Shown piece after piece: positions 14,723 through 28,709 of a stretch of DNA of 64,000 nucleotides (position 1 is the first letter of the stretch; the number at the start of each line of letters is the position of its first letter). Where the stretch lies: the NCBI RefSeq assembly GCF_003590095.1, contig NC_039483.1, positions 15,376,001 to 15,440,000 on the forward strand, read 5' to 3'. Below the pieces are notes generated by a model, which was given only the letters and a program-made list of their open reading frames with translations, was not told where the DNA came from and ran no database searches. The position numbers and the translations under genes were made by a program. This DNA is from Trichoplusia ni (lineage: Eukaryota > Arthropoda > Insecta > Lepidoptera > Noctuidae).

Positions 14723-17700
14723 AATCTAACTAAGCTAAGGACCCCTTGGGTTTACTTTATGCTCGACTTTTTATTTTCACCTTTGTTTGGCCCATAATAA
14801 AAGCACATAAACACCCATATCCGTCTTAAGATTTCCCAATGCGACAAAATTACTGTTTCATTATAACCTGACAGGCTTAAATACACAACGTTCAACAAAG
14901 TTGCACAAGTAACTAACGGAAGTGCATCGACTGAAAGAGCGGGCGATGTCGCGATGACTGTTTTTAAAACATGTTCGCACAAAGGGAAAGTAGCGAGCGC
15001 CTAGTAACAAGGCAAAATAATTGGTGGTGCGTGCGATTCCATACAGCCAGTGGGTCACGCCTTCCGTTACGGCCAGGAGCACAGACAAAGGGCGAGCGAG
15101 ATATACACCTGTCCCCACTGACTCTTTAATTTAAATGTGAAATAACCCCACACACAATAATTTACACACTGTCAACGAAACGTCGATGAAAAGTAAAAGT
15201 AATAATCACGTAAGTAGCCTTTAAGTTCGATGCAAATGTATACAGTGCATAATTCACGTTCTAGCCTAATGAACGCGTTAAAAACTTCACTATCTTGCTC
15301 ACGAGGACTATTTCTTTATGTGGCACCTTGCATATTTATGAAGAACGCCTGTCGATTCTGACCGAGTTTTTATAGCACATTCATTCGCACTGGTAACATC
15401 GCTGTTGGAAAATGCAGTTAGACAAATGTTAAGGAATGCTTCGGGGTGCATAATGAAAAGGGCAAATCGACCGTTAATGTGAAAACCGTCACTAGAACTG
15501 ACTGAACACACTGAGATTTTGCCAAATTCGATTCGACGAGCAGACAAAGAAAAACGAAGGCCATAACAACATGTCATATAAATGAAGGCCCTCATAGATA
15601 CATGTCGAGTTCTTTCACCTTCAAATTGAGACATAAAATACTGTGGCAATAGTGGACAGAGTCCAGAAATAAGTTCTAATAGATACTTGACAGGCGAGCG
15701 TCAGTGAGGAGCTTTGACCGACAGTGTGCGTCAGCGATTTTGTGTTTGCACGGAAATAGCGCGATCTATGAAACTTTGGCATCGTATACCTTTGCAGGAG
15801 ACACCGGCACCTAATTTCGACGCGGTTCGGTATCCCGGAGAAGTATAAATGTTCATTTTTAGAACGACAAACCGACAGAATTGTATTAAATGATGTCAAA
15901 CCGGTAAAGCTAAACATATTTTACGTAAGTTCTCAAGATTCCGCAGCTGCCATGTACAGTCATCTTGCTTAATTTAAGTTAGAAAAAGATGTTCACGTCG
16001 TATGTGGGAAAATTTACATAATTACTTCAAAATAAATAATTAAGCCGTAGCCGAGTATTTCTTGGAACCTAAGTATTTCACAACTTGAGCTTACCAGATC
16101 AATAAACATTGATAAAGTAGTTTGATTATTTACCTGGGAATTTTGTAGTATTATGCAGTCTTGGGGCTTAATGGCTGTCTATGGTTCAAAGAATCGATCA
16201 AACACAAACGCAGCTGCTGAGGCAGTTTTCGGTATCTGTAACAACACAAACGATAATGCTTTATGATATTTTAACCTTATTCAGCTTGGTACACTATAAT
16301 CGTTCAAAGATTAAGACATCAGACAAGATAAAGGAGACCACACAGTGTAATCACCAGTTTCCTAAGACGTACAGTAGCAATATCCGATAACAGCGGTTTA
16401 TCAACATTCCTGTAAAAACTACACGCACGCAGCACACATCTGCAGCCTAACATGTTGACTGCATTCCTATTTAAGATTCAAGTCATGTCGGGAAGTGTCA
16501 GACGGTCTAAGTAGAAATACGTATAAAAAGCTCCGTCAAGTGCGGTCAAGAATGGCGCCAGATGCTCAGGGTAAAGCCTATACGATATTTTATATATTAT
16601 AATCCTTAATGATATAAGAGTTTTATAAAGTTCAAAAAACAGTAAGTTTAGTCACTTGAAATCAAAACTTTATAGACTGTTATGCTGGAGACAAATTCGT
16701 AGGATATATCGTCTTTAATTAGATGTTACCAGAAAGCACCCACTATTGGGTGTTATTTTTTTATATTCGAAAAACATTTAACGACTCTCAAGCCTTTAAT
16801 ACGCACTAAATTCGAAGCCAAATAATAAAAAAAAAATGTCCACTTCGGTGTCGCATCGATATTATACAATTTCAAGTTTGTACAACATTACGTCGTCATC
16901 TGAGCCGAGTCCGGTTTTGGATAGTTTCCGGTTTTTAACATCTTGACTGCATTATTAGTCAAAAGCAAAACGAGTATTGGGCAGAAACACTCGATATCCA
17001 ACAATCTGTTCATCCTATCGCGGAGTTACTCACTTGGAATATTATTTTTAAACTGTTACAGGTTTTTACCCTTAACTCATTTTCAAGTGATGAAAAACAC
17101 AGGCATTTGAGTTTTCTCTAAAATCCACATTAATTATTTCTTCTTCTAATGTAATTTAAATTTATTTGGAACTAGACTATTGGTCTATGTGGTTGTGCCA
17201 GGAAAATAGTTATTCTGCTTTACCACATTTCTGGGCATAAAATGTTTAAATCAAATTCTAAACTCCAGCTGCGTTTATTACAACCTATCTATCCTATCTG
17301 GTTTGACTTTATTTTAATGACCAAACGGGAGGCCTGCGAACGCAAATGGATTTGACGCAAATTTTAAACGAATTGGGCAGACTTCCAAGCGTTCGAAAAC
17401 TACCTAAACTATCACAAATTTGTATACATCATAGATATCAAATGCGCACATTGTGCGTATATCCTGATTATAAAGCTAACTTGTCAACAGGGGCTCTATT
17501 TTATCCTGGCTTCCGCGTTTCGCATTGGCGTCATTATACTCCGCACAACAACCAATTGCCAGGGAAAACCACGTGGTGTCTGTAGGAAATGTTGTTAGAA
17601 TAATTATAGCTTTAAAACACATTTCCCAAGCGGATTTTCGCTAGTAAGCTCTAGGAAACAGCCGCCCGATCTTTGCGGATATAATAATACACGCATGAAT

Positions 17701-18291
17701 GTAACTTGGATTGCTCTAGTTCATGTGTTTTGTATTGAAACCCACATACAACTTTACGCACAGCGAAAAACGCGTGGCAAAAACTGTAAACATTGCGAAA
17801 ATTTGAGAAGAAGCAGACTGCGCGCGAACGACCACGTAGATAAAAATTAAAATAGATTTGGCTAGGCGCCGCGTACGCCGGTGCGCTAAACAATGCTGGA
17901 AACTAGGTCGACAATCTGTTTACCGTGTCAAAAATGCGAACAATCCGTTTCAGGTCCCCGCCACCACATCTGGTAGGTAATAGAGTAGTCATTGGATATC
18001 AGTATTCAATTACTTTTTGATGCTAATCTGTTTGAATTGCAATGAAAACAGATTTAAGCCTCCAGTTCACAAATAAGCTTTTGCAAATGAGCGTCTATCA
18101 ATCAGAAGAGTGTTTAAAACCAGAGTACGCCAACTTAAACAAGTGGGCACAAGTGTAAGGTGGTTGACCATGATCGCCCACTCGGTAAACTCAAAACTAG
18201 AATAGTATGCGGCCAAGATAATGATGAAGCCTACTCGTCGACAAACATACCGATATTTGGGCAATGCTTTAAGACTGTCATAAATATCGAG
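14723..18291. other. non-coding sequence, no gene seen
   Basis: Several overlapping minus-strand frames of 76-113 codons lie at 14752-15917, but they have random-looking composition and no family motif. I do not support any as a gene. Confidence 0.5.
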
Positions 18292-19291
18292 NNNNNNNNN
18301 NNNNNNNNNNNNNNNNNNNNNNNNNNNNNNNNNNNNNNNNNNNNNNNNNNNNNNNNNNNNNNNNNNNNNNNNNNNNNNNNNNNNNNNNNNNNNNNNNNNN
18401 NNNNNNNNNNNNNNNNNNNNNNNNNNNNNNNNNNNNNNNNNNNNNNNNNNNNNNNNNNNNNNNNNNNNNNNNNNNNNNNNNNNNNNNNNNNNNNNNNNNN
18501 NNNNNNNNNNNNNNNNNNNNNNNNNNNNNNNNNNNNNNNNNNNNNNNNNNNNNNNNNNNNNNNNNNNNNNNNNNNNNNNNNNNNNNNNNNNNNNNNNNNN
18601 NNNNNNNNNNNNNNNNNNNNNNNNNNNNNNNNNNNNNNNNNNNNNNNNNNNNNNNNNNNNNNNNNNNNNNNNNNNNNNNNNNNNNNNNNNNNNNNNNNNN
18701 NNNNNNNNNNNNNNNNNNNNNNNNNNNNNNNNNNNNNNNNNNNNNNNNNNNNNNNNNNNNNNNNNNNNNNNNNNNNNNNNNNNNNNNNNNNNNNNNNNNN
18801 NNNNNNNNNNNNNNNNNNNNNNNNNNNNNNNNNNNNNNNNNNNNNNNNNNNNNNNNNNNNNNNNNNNNNNNNNNNNNNNNNNNNNNNNNNNNNNNNNNNN
18901 NNNNNNNNNNNNNNNNNNNNNNNNNNNNNNNNNNNNNNNNNNNNNNNNNNNNNNNNNNNNNNNNNNNNNNNNNNNNNNNNNNNNNNNNNNNNNNNNNNNN
19001 NNNNNNNNNNNNNNNNNNNNNNNNNNNNNNNNNNNNNNNNNNNNNNNNNNNNNNNNNNNNNNNNNNNNNNNNNNNNNNNNNNNNNNNNNNNNNNNNNNNN
19101 NNNNNNNNNNNNNNNNNNNNNNNNNNNNNNNNNNNNNNNNNNNNNNNNNNNNNNNNNNNNNNNNNNNNNNNNNNNNNNNNNNNNNNNNNNNNNNNNNNNN
19201 NNNNNNNNNNNNNNNNNNNNNNNNNNNNNNNNNNNNNNNNNNNNNNNNNNNNNNNNNNNNNNNNNNNNNNNNNNNNNNNNNNNNNNNNNNN
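18292..19291. other. assembly gap of exactly 1000 N
   Basis: The run of N starts at 18292 and ends at 19291, exactly 1000 bases. A round number of this kind is normally a scaffolding placeholder, so the true distance, and even the content, between the two sides is unknown. Confidence 0.98.
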
Positions 19292-19720
19292 GCCATTTCA
19301 AAAGATATCCGTTTGATGTGACTTCATACGTATAAAGCCAAGCTTTATGAAGATTTTTAACCTCATGTAAAGATGATTAAAAATTACTATTCATTATCTT
19401 TTGAAGTGGTAACGATCTATTATTACGCACATTTCGAAGAAACGGCAACGCTTCGCCACTAATCTCTAATATTTCAAGGAAGAAAGAAATGTCTGCCAAA
19501 AACATTTTTTACGCCTATTACAACTAGATTCGAGTGTCATGTTAAATTTAGAAATAGAGGTAGTGTCTACGGTAGCCAAAATGTTGAAAATATTGCAAAT
19601 TTGTTTCACTACCGGGAATCGGGATTAATATAGACGTGCGAAGTATAGGTTAACCTTGATAAAATAACAGAATAGCAAGCAGGGTACTTTATAGCATGAC
19701 GAATCTAATCTTCTTCGAAT

Positions 19721-19805
19721 ATTTTTTTTCTGCATAGCATCATTTGCAGAACAGATCTTTATAATAATTAGATTTTTTTTTCTGCATAGAATTATTTGCA
19801 AAACA
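19721..19805. repeat. two-copy tandem repeat, unit about 51 bp
   Basis: The string attttttttctgcatag followed by atttgca-aaca-like sequence occurs at 19721 and again at 19772. The copies differ at a few positions (catc versus aatt after the tag). It looks like a local tandem duplication that has begun to diverge. Confidence 0.6.
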
Positions 19806-22800
19806 AGCGAACTACCCATTGGTAATGAAGGTCATTAAACCAGTTATTGTAATAACATTAGCACCATTAGAATTACTTATTAGATTAATACACGATCAGC
19901 GATTTTACGATTCATACGGCTTCTCCATATTAAAGTCACTCTAGTGTTTTAAATTAACTACAACCAACACAGTAGTCAGTATGAAAATCATATTTGAAAA
20001 TAAAAGTACGACCTTATCTAGTCATGAGTCCTAGTCCTAGGCACATAATATCAATAGCACATATCAACGATGTATTTATTCCATTGGTGCTTGGATATCG
20101 TGTTTATCTGATTAGGCATAAAGACCATGTATGCGCAACGCACACTAAGGCGAACAAATCGCTGAACAATTTAAGAAAACTATATTTTCAGGACATTACT
20201 TCAAGAATATCGGAGAAACTGTTGAAGAATTTAAAAGTACTGCTACTGAAGTTTTTGTTCTAAAACCAAATCAGTAAATTACGAATAATACAAGAGCAAA
20301 TTGTTTAATACTATATTTAAAGACACTACACAATATCAACGAACGTAATCGACTGACTGAATAGGTTCACCTCCACTATAAGTTTAACCTTTAGCGTGAA
20401 CGAAGACCGTTAGTTGCATGAAAGCGATGTGATACAATACGTCACTATATCCAATGTCATACGGGCTATAATTAATCAAGATGACGTTGCACTGCCAGCA
20501 AAACAAATGTGGACTAACAGTCAAACCAACCTCTAGTTTTCCTATTTGACGTTTTAATTGCCTGGCAAGAGAACGTCAGTTGCCATGCGTTTTATTTGTC
20601 CAATAGGAGAAGAGGATTCGCGCCGCTCAGTGCCGACTACTGCCGACAAGTCGACAACGTCAGCGGAGCGACAACCGGCCGTGACCGCGTTGCGTTGCCA
20701 GCAACAGCCTGCCCTCCTCAGGGCACTAAACTACGACTTGCGTAATAATATGTATTACATTACGCTTTGCACCTATATACATTTTGCTATGTGATATAAT
20801 ATCACATGTAAACGCGACCCTAATAACCCTCTTTCTCAGTAATGGCTCAGTCTATTGATACGAGTACTTGCTATCAATATTTTAAATATTGTGTCACCGA
20901 GCATTGGAATTATGCCATACCACCTTGCACGGTCAGAGTAGTGTGAAAAATGTCTCAGATTGGCTTGATAAGGCATTTCTAACGTGTAATGGTAAAAATA
21001 ACACATTATCAAACAACGAAAGTTGTTTGAGCCGAATATGTGAAAGGGGTTGTGATTACACAACGTCAAGTGGCCACCAGACGTACAACCTATCAATAGG
21101 AAAGACGTTTGCACTTTTACGATTTTAAAACATGTTTCAATTTAGTCTAACTACCTTTCAGTGTGTAGAAAGCTAAGCAATGTTCTCAAAACAAGATAGA
21201 ACCGAAAGCAATTAATTTTGATAGGGTAACGTATTTTTCGGCTGGTCGAGTCAGTTAGTATTGAAAGTAACGTCGTGAGGATCATTGTAAAGTGTCTAAT
21301 AATTTCAAACTTACACAGCCCGAAATAATTTATGACATTCGGAGAAGACACTATTTTCATCAGCCAACTAGCAGTACTGACTGTCTACGTCAAGCGAACA
21401 GATGGTAAATGTAGTTCAAAAGAACTACAACTATCCTCAAATGTGCCTCACTCACGCACGCTAGGCCACAAATATTCATGAAAATTATAGCGTATTTTAT
21501 AAATTCTACAATTGGCCAATAAAAATAATACTATGCACACAGCTGACCCAATTCACAATTATTTTATTACACTAAAATAAAATATGCTCATCGCTTCGGA
21601 GACGTAAAAGTTTATGATAATCGTTGCGGCCTACAATTTTTTTAACTTCTTTAATATTTTTTTTCTCTTAAATGCTTTTTTTATTTTATTAAGACAGTGC
21701 AGACGCATATGAAGCCACGTAGACATCTAATCGCGAAATCTTAAATTCGGATTTTAGTGTCAATTTCGACTACTACAAAATAAGGTAAAGAGTAACTTTT
21801 GTTATAAAATAAATATCAAACTTAGTATTAATAATGATATCTGTAATATTTTAACGTTATACAGATAATTATAGGTGGCAGCTGGCGCTATAAAGAGCAG
21901 CTACGATAAGATAGCTAGATAACCCTGCGGCTAGGGAAATCAAACGAAATTAAACAAGATTAAACAAGATCACGTCCGGTCACAATAATAATGCATGTGT
22001 TGCAAATGCAACCTATAATCGCGGTACAGATTAAATTGTTGACAATACTGTTATTTTGAACTAGAATGTGTACTAAGTCATTATAATTCGCATTAAGGAG
22101 TGTAAAGACTAAAGAGTAACAGAAAAAGAACGGATGCAAAGGACTAACGAATTGTTAAAATAAAGAAAACAATATTATTAGAGTTAAGGAAAGAGAAGCC
22201 ACTCTACAATGCACAATGGTAGTAGGCTGTCCATAAACGTAGCTTTTAATGTATTGTATAGTTATGATATTGCTCTTTTAGTACTAAAAAAATATATCAT
22301 ACATTGTACGTCAATTATACATTGTATTTACCTATATAAAGCTATTTTAGAACTTTCGCGTGGCTCGAACATCTTTAAAGAATTAAAAGAAAACATATTC
22401 AAGATAATTTATAAAAAGGCGCATATTCTGTAAGTAAGATTACGTATCTCTATTTACCTTGCAAGATTATACCTAAGTATGATATGTTCAAAAGTTGTTA
22501 TTCTACAAAATTGATTGTTAGTTGAGTAGGTAGGTACTCATTAGTACTCTTGACAGCGCGTGCTCACATAAAGTAAGTTAAATAAAACTTTGACGTTAAA
22601 ATATTTGCAGTTTTGCTGTAAGTTTAGAAAAACTAAAGTAAATACCATTACGGAGCTAAATATGGATAGGAAAAAAGTCTGGTTAGTTAAACCGTTAATG
22701 ACCGAGAACGGATACACAAATTTTCATCATAATTTGATTGGTTGAATTCGTTTTCGCCCCGAGTGTCAGAAATCTCTTCAATTCTGTATACTGTAGACAA

Positions 22801-25800
22801 GAAGTAGATTTAAGCAGGTAAAACCGCGGATCAAAGCCAGTTAGTAGTTGTAAATAAAAAACATAATGAGAATCCGCCCATGTTTACATAAAACCTATTG
22901 TCCACACGACTGGGCCAAAGGAATTCGGCATTATTTGAATATAGTTACGTGCGACTCAATTAGAATCCAATTTACGTGACATAAAAGAGTAATAATAACT
23001 CTTAAGTCAAAGACAATAGGGCTCATGTTTTGTTCACAGTATTCTTTCCTATGTGCTCACGTTTAAGACGCCTATAACAGGCTTATTACTATGTAATAGT
23101 ACGAAATGAAAGGCCAAAACCTCTTCTTCGTCTGTAGTAATACCCCAAGTAATAGGATTGGCAAAGTTCTCATATATCATACCGTTATTGCGCAACTACA
23201 GCAATGAAACTGTCATAAATACTATCGATAACTATGAATTATCCTCCGATGTGACTTCTAAAGCCGTTTCACTTTTATTTATTTAAGTACAATTTACGCG
23301 TAACAATAGAATGGGGCCACTTGTAAACAAAGTAACTGCTTATTACAAACATAAACTAGTGCCAACAGGCCTGAGAATTGCGATGCGAGATTTACTATTT
23401 CCAGCGTTACTTGCAAATTGTCAAGGATAACGTTCTTTATTATACAGCATATAATTTGAATTCAAAGCGTGTTTAGGACTTAACTGGATAAACAACAACA
23501 ATATTGATAATGCTAACAAGAATAGGGAACGGCAGCAAGCTTCAATTTATAAACAGCAATTATTCATCGTTTTTGTATATTTTAATTGTATTTTTTTGTC
23601 TATTCGATTTGTTTTAGCACCTACTAGATACGCCCAAACGAACCCACGCACAGGGGCGTAGTCACCGAGGAGCTAGTGGGTCGTTTGACGGTTTGACGTC
23701 ATCAGCCTTTAACCAAGATTACTACTGAGAACGAAACAATTGCTTGGTAACTTGGAACAAATTCTTGATTCAAAGAAATGTTGTGGATCCTCAAACAGAG
23801 CATTCGTTCTGATAGATTGAAATCAATAACAGCTGCGAATGTATTCCGATCAGAATTGCTGCAATTATGGTGATTTTCACTTCAATGTATTGATGTGGAT
23901 AAAGTGTGGTCCAAACGTGGTCTCGAGTATTATTTAAATTGCGATTACAATTTTTATAACTTCCAGTTAACCATAATAATACGGACATCGAGAATCTTCA
24001 ATCCGCATGTTAAAAAAATATAACCATTGCGAAGTTCATGAGAAAATAAGCTAACCATAAATGATTAAGTGCGTAATAGAAATGATAAAAACAAAATACG
24101 TTCGACGCCACACAGCAAAAAGTTTGTGACAAAAAAGGCAAACAAGAATTATCCGTTCAAGGACAAGACGGCCAGATTTCGTTAATCCAAGTCAAGTCTC
24201 TCGACATAGGGCCGCTGTTACTGTTTCTGATAAAGTCAACTTTCATAAAAGCACCATAAATTCACAACTTTGACCTGACATAATTATCACATATTAAAAT
24301 GTGAAAGTGATAAAAAGGTTCCATTATTTACCGACCGACAGTTTGTCTTGTAAGTGCTAAAAGATACAACGAATGGAATAACTTAAATATTTATTTTGTT
24401 TGCAAAATTGGTAATAAACCTATGTGTACCTACAGACTCTTCGGAAATATATTTCCTCAGTCAAAAAGGTACCGCTGTATATTTATTAATGACAATTATA
24501 CAATATTATCCTTAACCTCCAATCAAGGATCCATAGAAGAAATCCTAGACACGTTATATTTATCAACCACTTATATCAAAGTGTTTCATCATATCAAGAA
24601 CTCCACGATGACAAAGATATTAAAGCAATTATAATAATTGAAATTGATTAGATCCAGTCCATGAAGTTTAACAAGAACGACCACTGACTAATGATTAGTA
24701 AACAAAAGACAATCATACTCAACAACAGTACGATACGAAAGATATGCAAAGAGAATAGTAAACAAAATAAAGGTGAAAATTACACACGTAGGCGTAGTGA
24801 GCGTAATGAATGTAACGCGAGAATCTGATGTAGGTCTGAAATGATTTGTTTATAAGGTAGACCTGGATACGAAAGGTCAACAGCAATGACCTCATGAATT
24901 TTGGAGCAATCCATCTGGATGAGCGCCTGATAATAATACAACAAGGGAGTTAAATGCTTTTCATGTTATTTAGATGCAAGATAGAAAAAAAACAAGTCAT
25001 TGCCTGATTAAACTATTGACAAGTAAGACAAAAATATGGGATCATGATGATAAAGTAGTATTAAAATGAAATCGTAGATATAAATTGTATAATACATTAA
25101 AACACAAATGTGGATCACACATGTTTGTCCCATGCGTGGAATATATAACAATGTGCAGCGTATTGCTTGGTGACACTGAAATTTAAAGAAAAAATGTAAG
25201 CAAAACACACGCTTATACAACATAATTGCTTTGGTACTAAAAAAGTTTTCATCTATCCATTGATCCATTACCGTACTCCTTGCTCCTATAATAGGCAACT
25301 CCAACCAAATCCATTCTCTCTGCTTGAGTACGTCCACTATCTACATATATCAGTCAATAAAACAATAACACGTCTGCTAATTAAAGTAATCGTGGTGTAA
25401 CCCAAGTAGACGGCAGTTATTACTCACTTACCTACATATATCACGAATATTTTTTATTACCCCGCTTTTTGAACTTAACGTAAGCATTGCTCATAAGAGG
25501 TGACTCATTCCATTTTGTTATGTGTTCATGATACAGCGACATTTTTCTGATTAGAACAATCTTTAGAATTTAGACATTATGTCTGCCATGTGATGAGTTG
25601 CATCAGCCAAATAATATTTGGACTGCATTATTATCTTCACAAGTACCTACTCCACGTCAACCCACATGTTGTGGACGTGTTACTTAAGGTATTTCAAAAT
25701 CAGTCACCGGCTCAAGTGCAGAAATCAATGAAGTGACTGTGAGTGTCTAACCCTTAGGAAGTACAAATCTGAGTAAAAAACTTATAAATAGCGAGACACC

Positions 25801-28709
25801 GTTGGGAAATAAAGGAGGCCCTACAAGTGTTTTCGAGGGGCATGAAACTTATCTTGTTATCGTTTCCAATCATGTTGTGATTGCAGAATATCGTTTATAC
25901 GATAGCGAAAATAAACATACATACTTCCTATTTACCAAAAAATATGTTTCGTATCTGAAACTTATATAATACAAATACCTGCAAAATTAATTTTGAATAT
26001 ACTGTTTACTCATAATTTTGTTCTTCGGGTATTGTGTTGGATAATGTAAGCCTGATCGGCCTGAGGCTTAATCTTTTCTGTCTTAGTTCAAAGGGCGCTT
26101 TGAAGTACAGACGTTTATGTAGGATTGAATAAGCATTGAGGTATGAGATTTGGAGATCGATATTTCGATGTCGACGTTATTTTATGTGTTGGTTATTATT
26201 AACAATAAAATAAGTATAGTATTTTACAATAGACGAACAGCTGGTTTTTTAACTCTGATATTTAAAAGCTATTTGCGTTGTGGAAGCGAGATAGATAACT
26301 CCACGTGTAACTTATTGCACCATCCCACTTCAACAACCCCAGCGCCGTCCACAGCCTAGAATTGCTTTGAAAGCTTTCATAGAGGCATCAGGCACAGTTG
26401 CCAATTATTCACCAAACCGTTGCAATTTTTAAACCAAACACGTTATTCCGGAGAAGAGTTGAACCGGGACCAACATACCGACGTATCAGAAAAGGCGCCT
26501 GGAATTCTGATTACCCCGTAAGGAGAAAAAGCGTGATCACGTATTACTAATGGCTGTTCATGTAAATTCAACAGCGTAAGAATAAAACATACCTATCCTG
26601 TACAAATATATGTCCAAGTCCATCATTATAAGGTAAAAATTATTACTGTCCAAAATTACAAAAACCAATACAAAACTTGACGTGTCTGAAGACTAAACAC
26701 AAAAAGTACATACCCGGTCCCTGCTGCTAAAGCATGCAATCAACAAAAAACATACTACACTTGTTCCCATTGTAATAAAGAAATTGCAATGGTTAGTCAA
26801 GTAAAAAGACACTGCAATATGACCAGTCGATTATGACATAGTGTCCGACTAAATACTGAATACATAATGAAGACACGCAAATATCTATGCGATGTTGCGA
26901 AAAACGGATTTGCGAAATCGTAAGGGGTAAACAGGCGAGGTGTGTAATTATTGGTGCTTATTAAACAATTACATATGTATTACGATGGAATTACAGTTGA
27001 AATCCGCAGGATGCTGATACCAGATCAGTATTACATAAGGTTTAATGGGTAAAGCGCTGATGAACATTTTGATCATCTTATGTCCATCTCGTACGCCTAT
27101 TTTAGTAGTTACCTGGTTATTGCCTTAGTAAAGATTAATTTTTGGTAGCGTAGCTTTTTAAAAAATATATTTTTATTTAGTGACTTAGGCCCAGATAACT
27201 TTGGTAAAGTGTGTAAAAAAATTATCAATGTTGTTGTCCAAGATTCAGAGTATTTCAGAGTGACAACGAATTTATACTTTACATGACATGTATTTTTGTA
27301 TTTAAACGTGGCTTGCAAAAATAATGCCCTAACTTACAATAATTATAATCTATACTACTACTTCATGAGTATACTGATAAGACATACGATTTTCATTTCG
27401 TAGCGCCATCTACCGGTATCGAAGCGAATTTCAACGCCCGTGGGCAGTGTATTTTTGACTGAGTGCGCAACTCGCTCGCAACTCTCGCAAGTGCGTATTT
27501 AGAGAAAACAATAAATTAACCTCTAAACTGAAATGCTGTCTAATATTATATACGCAGTGTATATTTAAATAACCCTATCATAAAAATCTTTAATATATGT
27601 AATAATTATGCCATAATAAAATCATATCTACCTACATGTAGGGCGACGTATTATAAACATCGTACCGTATCGACCTTCCAAATATTTGAAATTCTTCGAA
27701 AATAATGTAAGAAAGAGGTAAAAGTTCCTAGAGGAAGTACTTAACAAAAATTACCACGGTAAATTTAATTCTAGCATGATTCTAGCGTTACAAAAGCATT
27801 CGAGTTTACCGCTAAAACGAAAATTGATGTGACGCATTCCCGGCATCCGCCGGAAAAACTTAAATCTAAATTATTTATACTAAGTATAGTGTAATGTTTA
27901 CTTACAAAAAATATTTCTAATTTTCCTTCAGCCATCGTCGGTCATTTTCGAGGAGAAATAAGATGTTCGGTAATTTACGACGCGGATAAAACCGGCGGAT
28001 TCTGTTTTCTGATTGTTTATTTATTGACATTCATTAAAACGCGTTCCTTCTCCCCAGTGAGGCACCTAAGAGGAACGCAAAAAAATATACCATAAAACAA
28101 TTTTAGTTAGTTTAGTATTGCAACTTAATAATAAAAGATTTAAAAACCTTTTTAGAGACAAGATTGGCATGGCTTAGAGCCTAAGTACAATAGTCTAATT
28201 ATAAAGAAAATCGTGATGACGAAAATCATCCTCCAACTTTGTGTAGAAACGTGTAAAGGAATATCCACAAACTGTGAAAAGGGTGCTAACAAATAAAAAA
28301 TAAACAGGTTTTAAATTAAATTATCTCTTAGACGGTTGTATATTTATATAACGGTAAAAAGGGTGTTCATTATATTATATGAACATTTTTAATTGATAAA
28401 ATAAATGTTTGAATACCATGTAAAAAATTAGTTGACTTTAGTAAATGACCTAAAATAATAATGAGTACATCACTAGAGACAAATCGATGATCCGCTTTCA
28501 GTGACGATTGTGATATTAAATGGAATTTTGAACTCATAATATAACCCCTTAAAATGATTAGTTTTATCACATAGAATACTTATTATTAATAATAAAGCTT
28601 CCTTCTTCATACGCTGATTATTTGTTTTGCACCAACTGTTAGACTTCTTGAGGTTAAGTGTATAGTATACTGTTTCACTGGTTGATTGTAGCTTTTATCA
28701 GTAAAAACC
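19806..28709. other. non-coding sequence upstream of Hakai, no gene seen
   Basis: I find no exon in nearly 9 kb. A CG-richer patch lies at 20600-20720 and a TATCGATA octamer (the DREF-type DRE sequence) at about 23227, but neither is close to an identified promoter. The last 100 bases before 28710 presumably include the Hakai promoter and 5' untranslated region; I see no decisive core element. Confidence 0.5.

Noticed and set aside
14752..15917. Overlapping minus-strand frames of 76 to 113 codons as genes
   Set aside because: No motif, no codon bias, no splice context; overlapping frames on one strand with similar length suggest chance.
18067..19335. Three long open frames of 356 to 409 codons across the gap
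   Set aside because: They are mostly N and are an artefact of translating the 1000-base gap.
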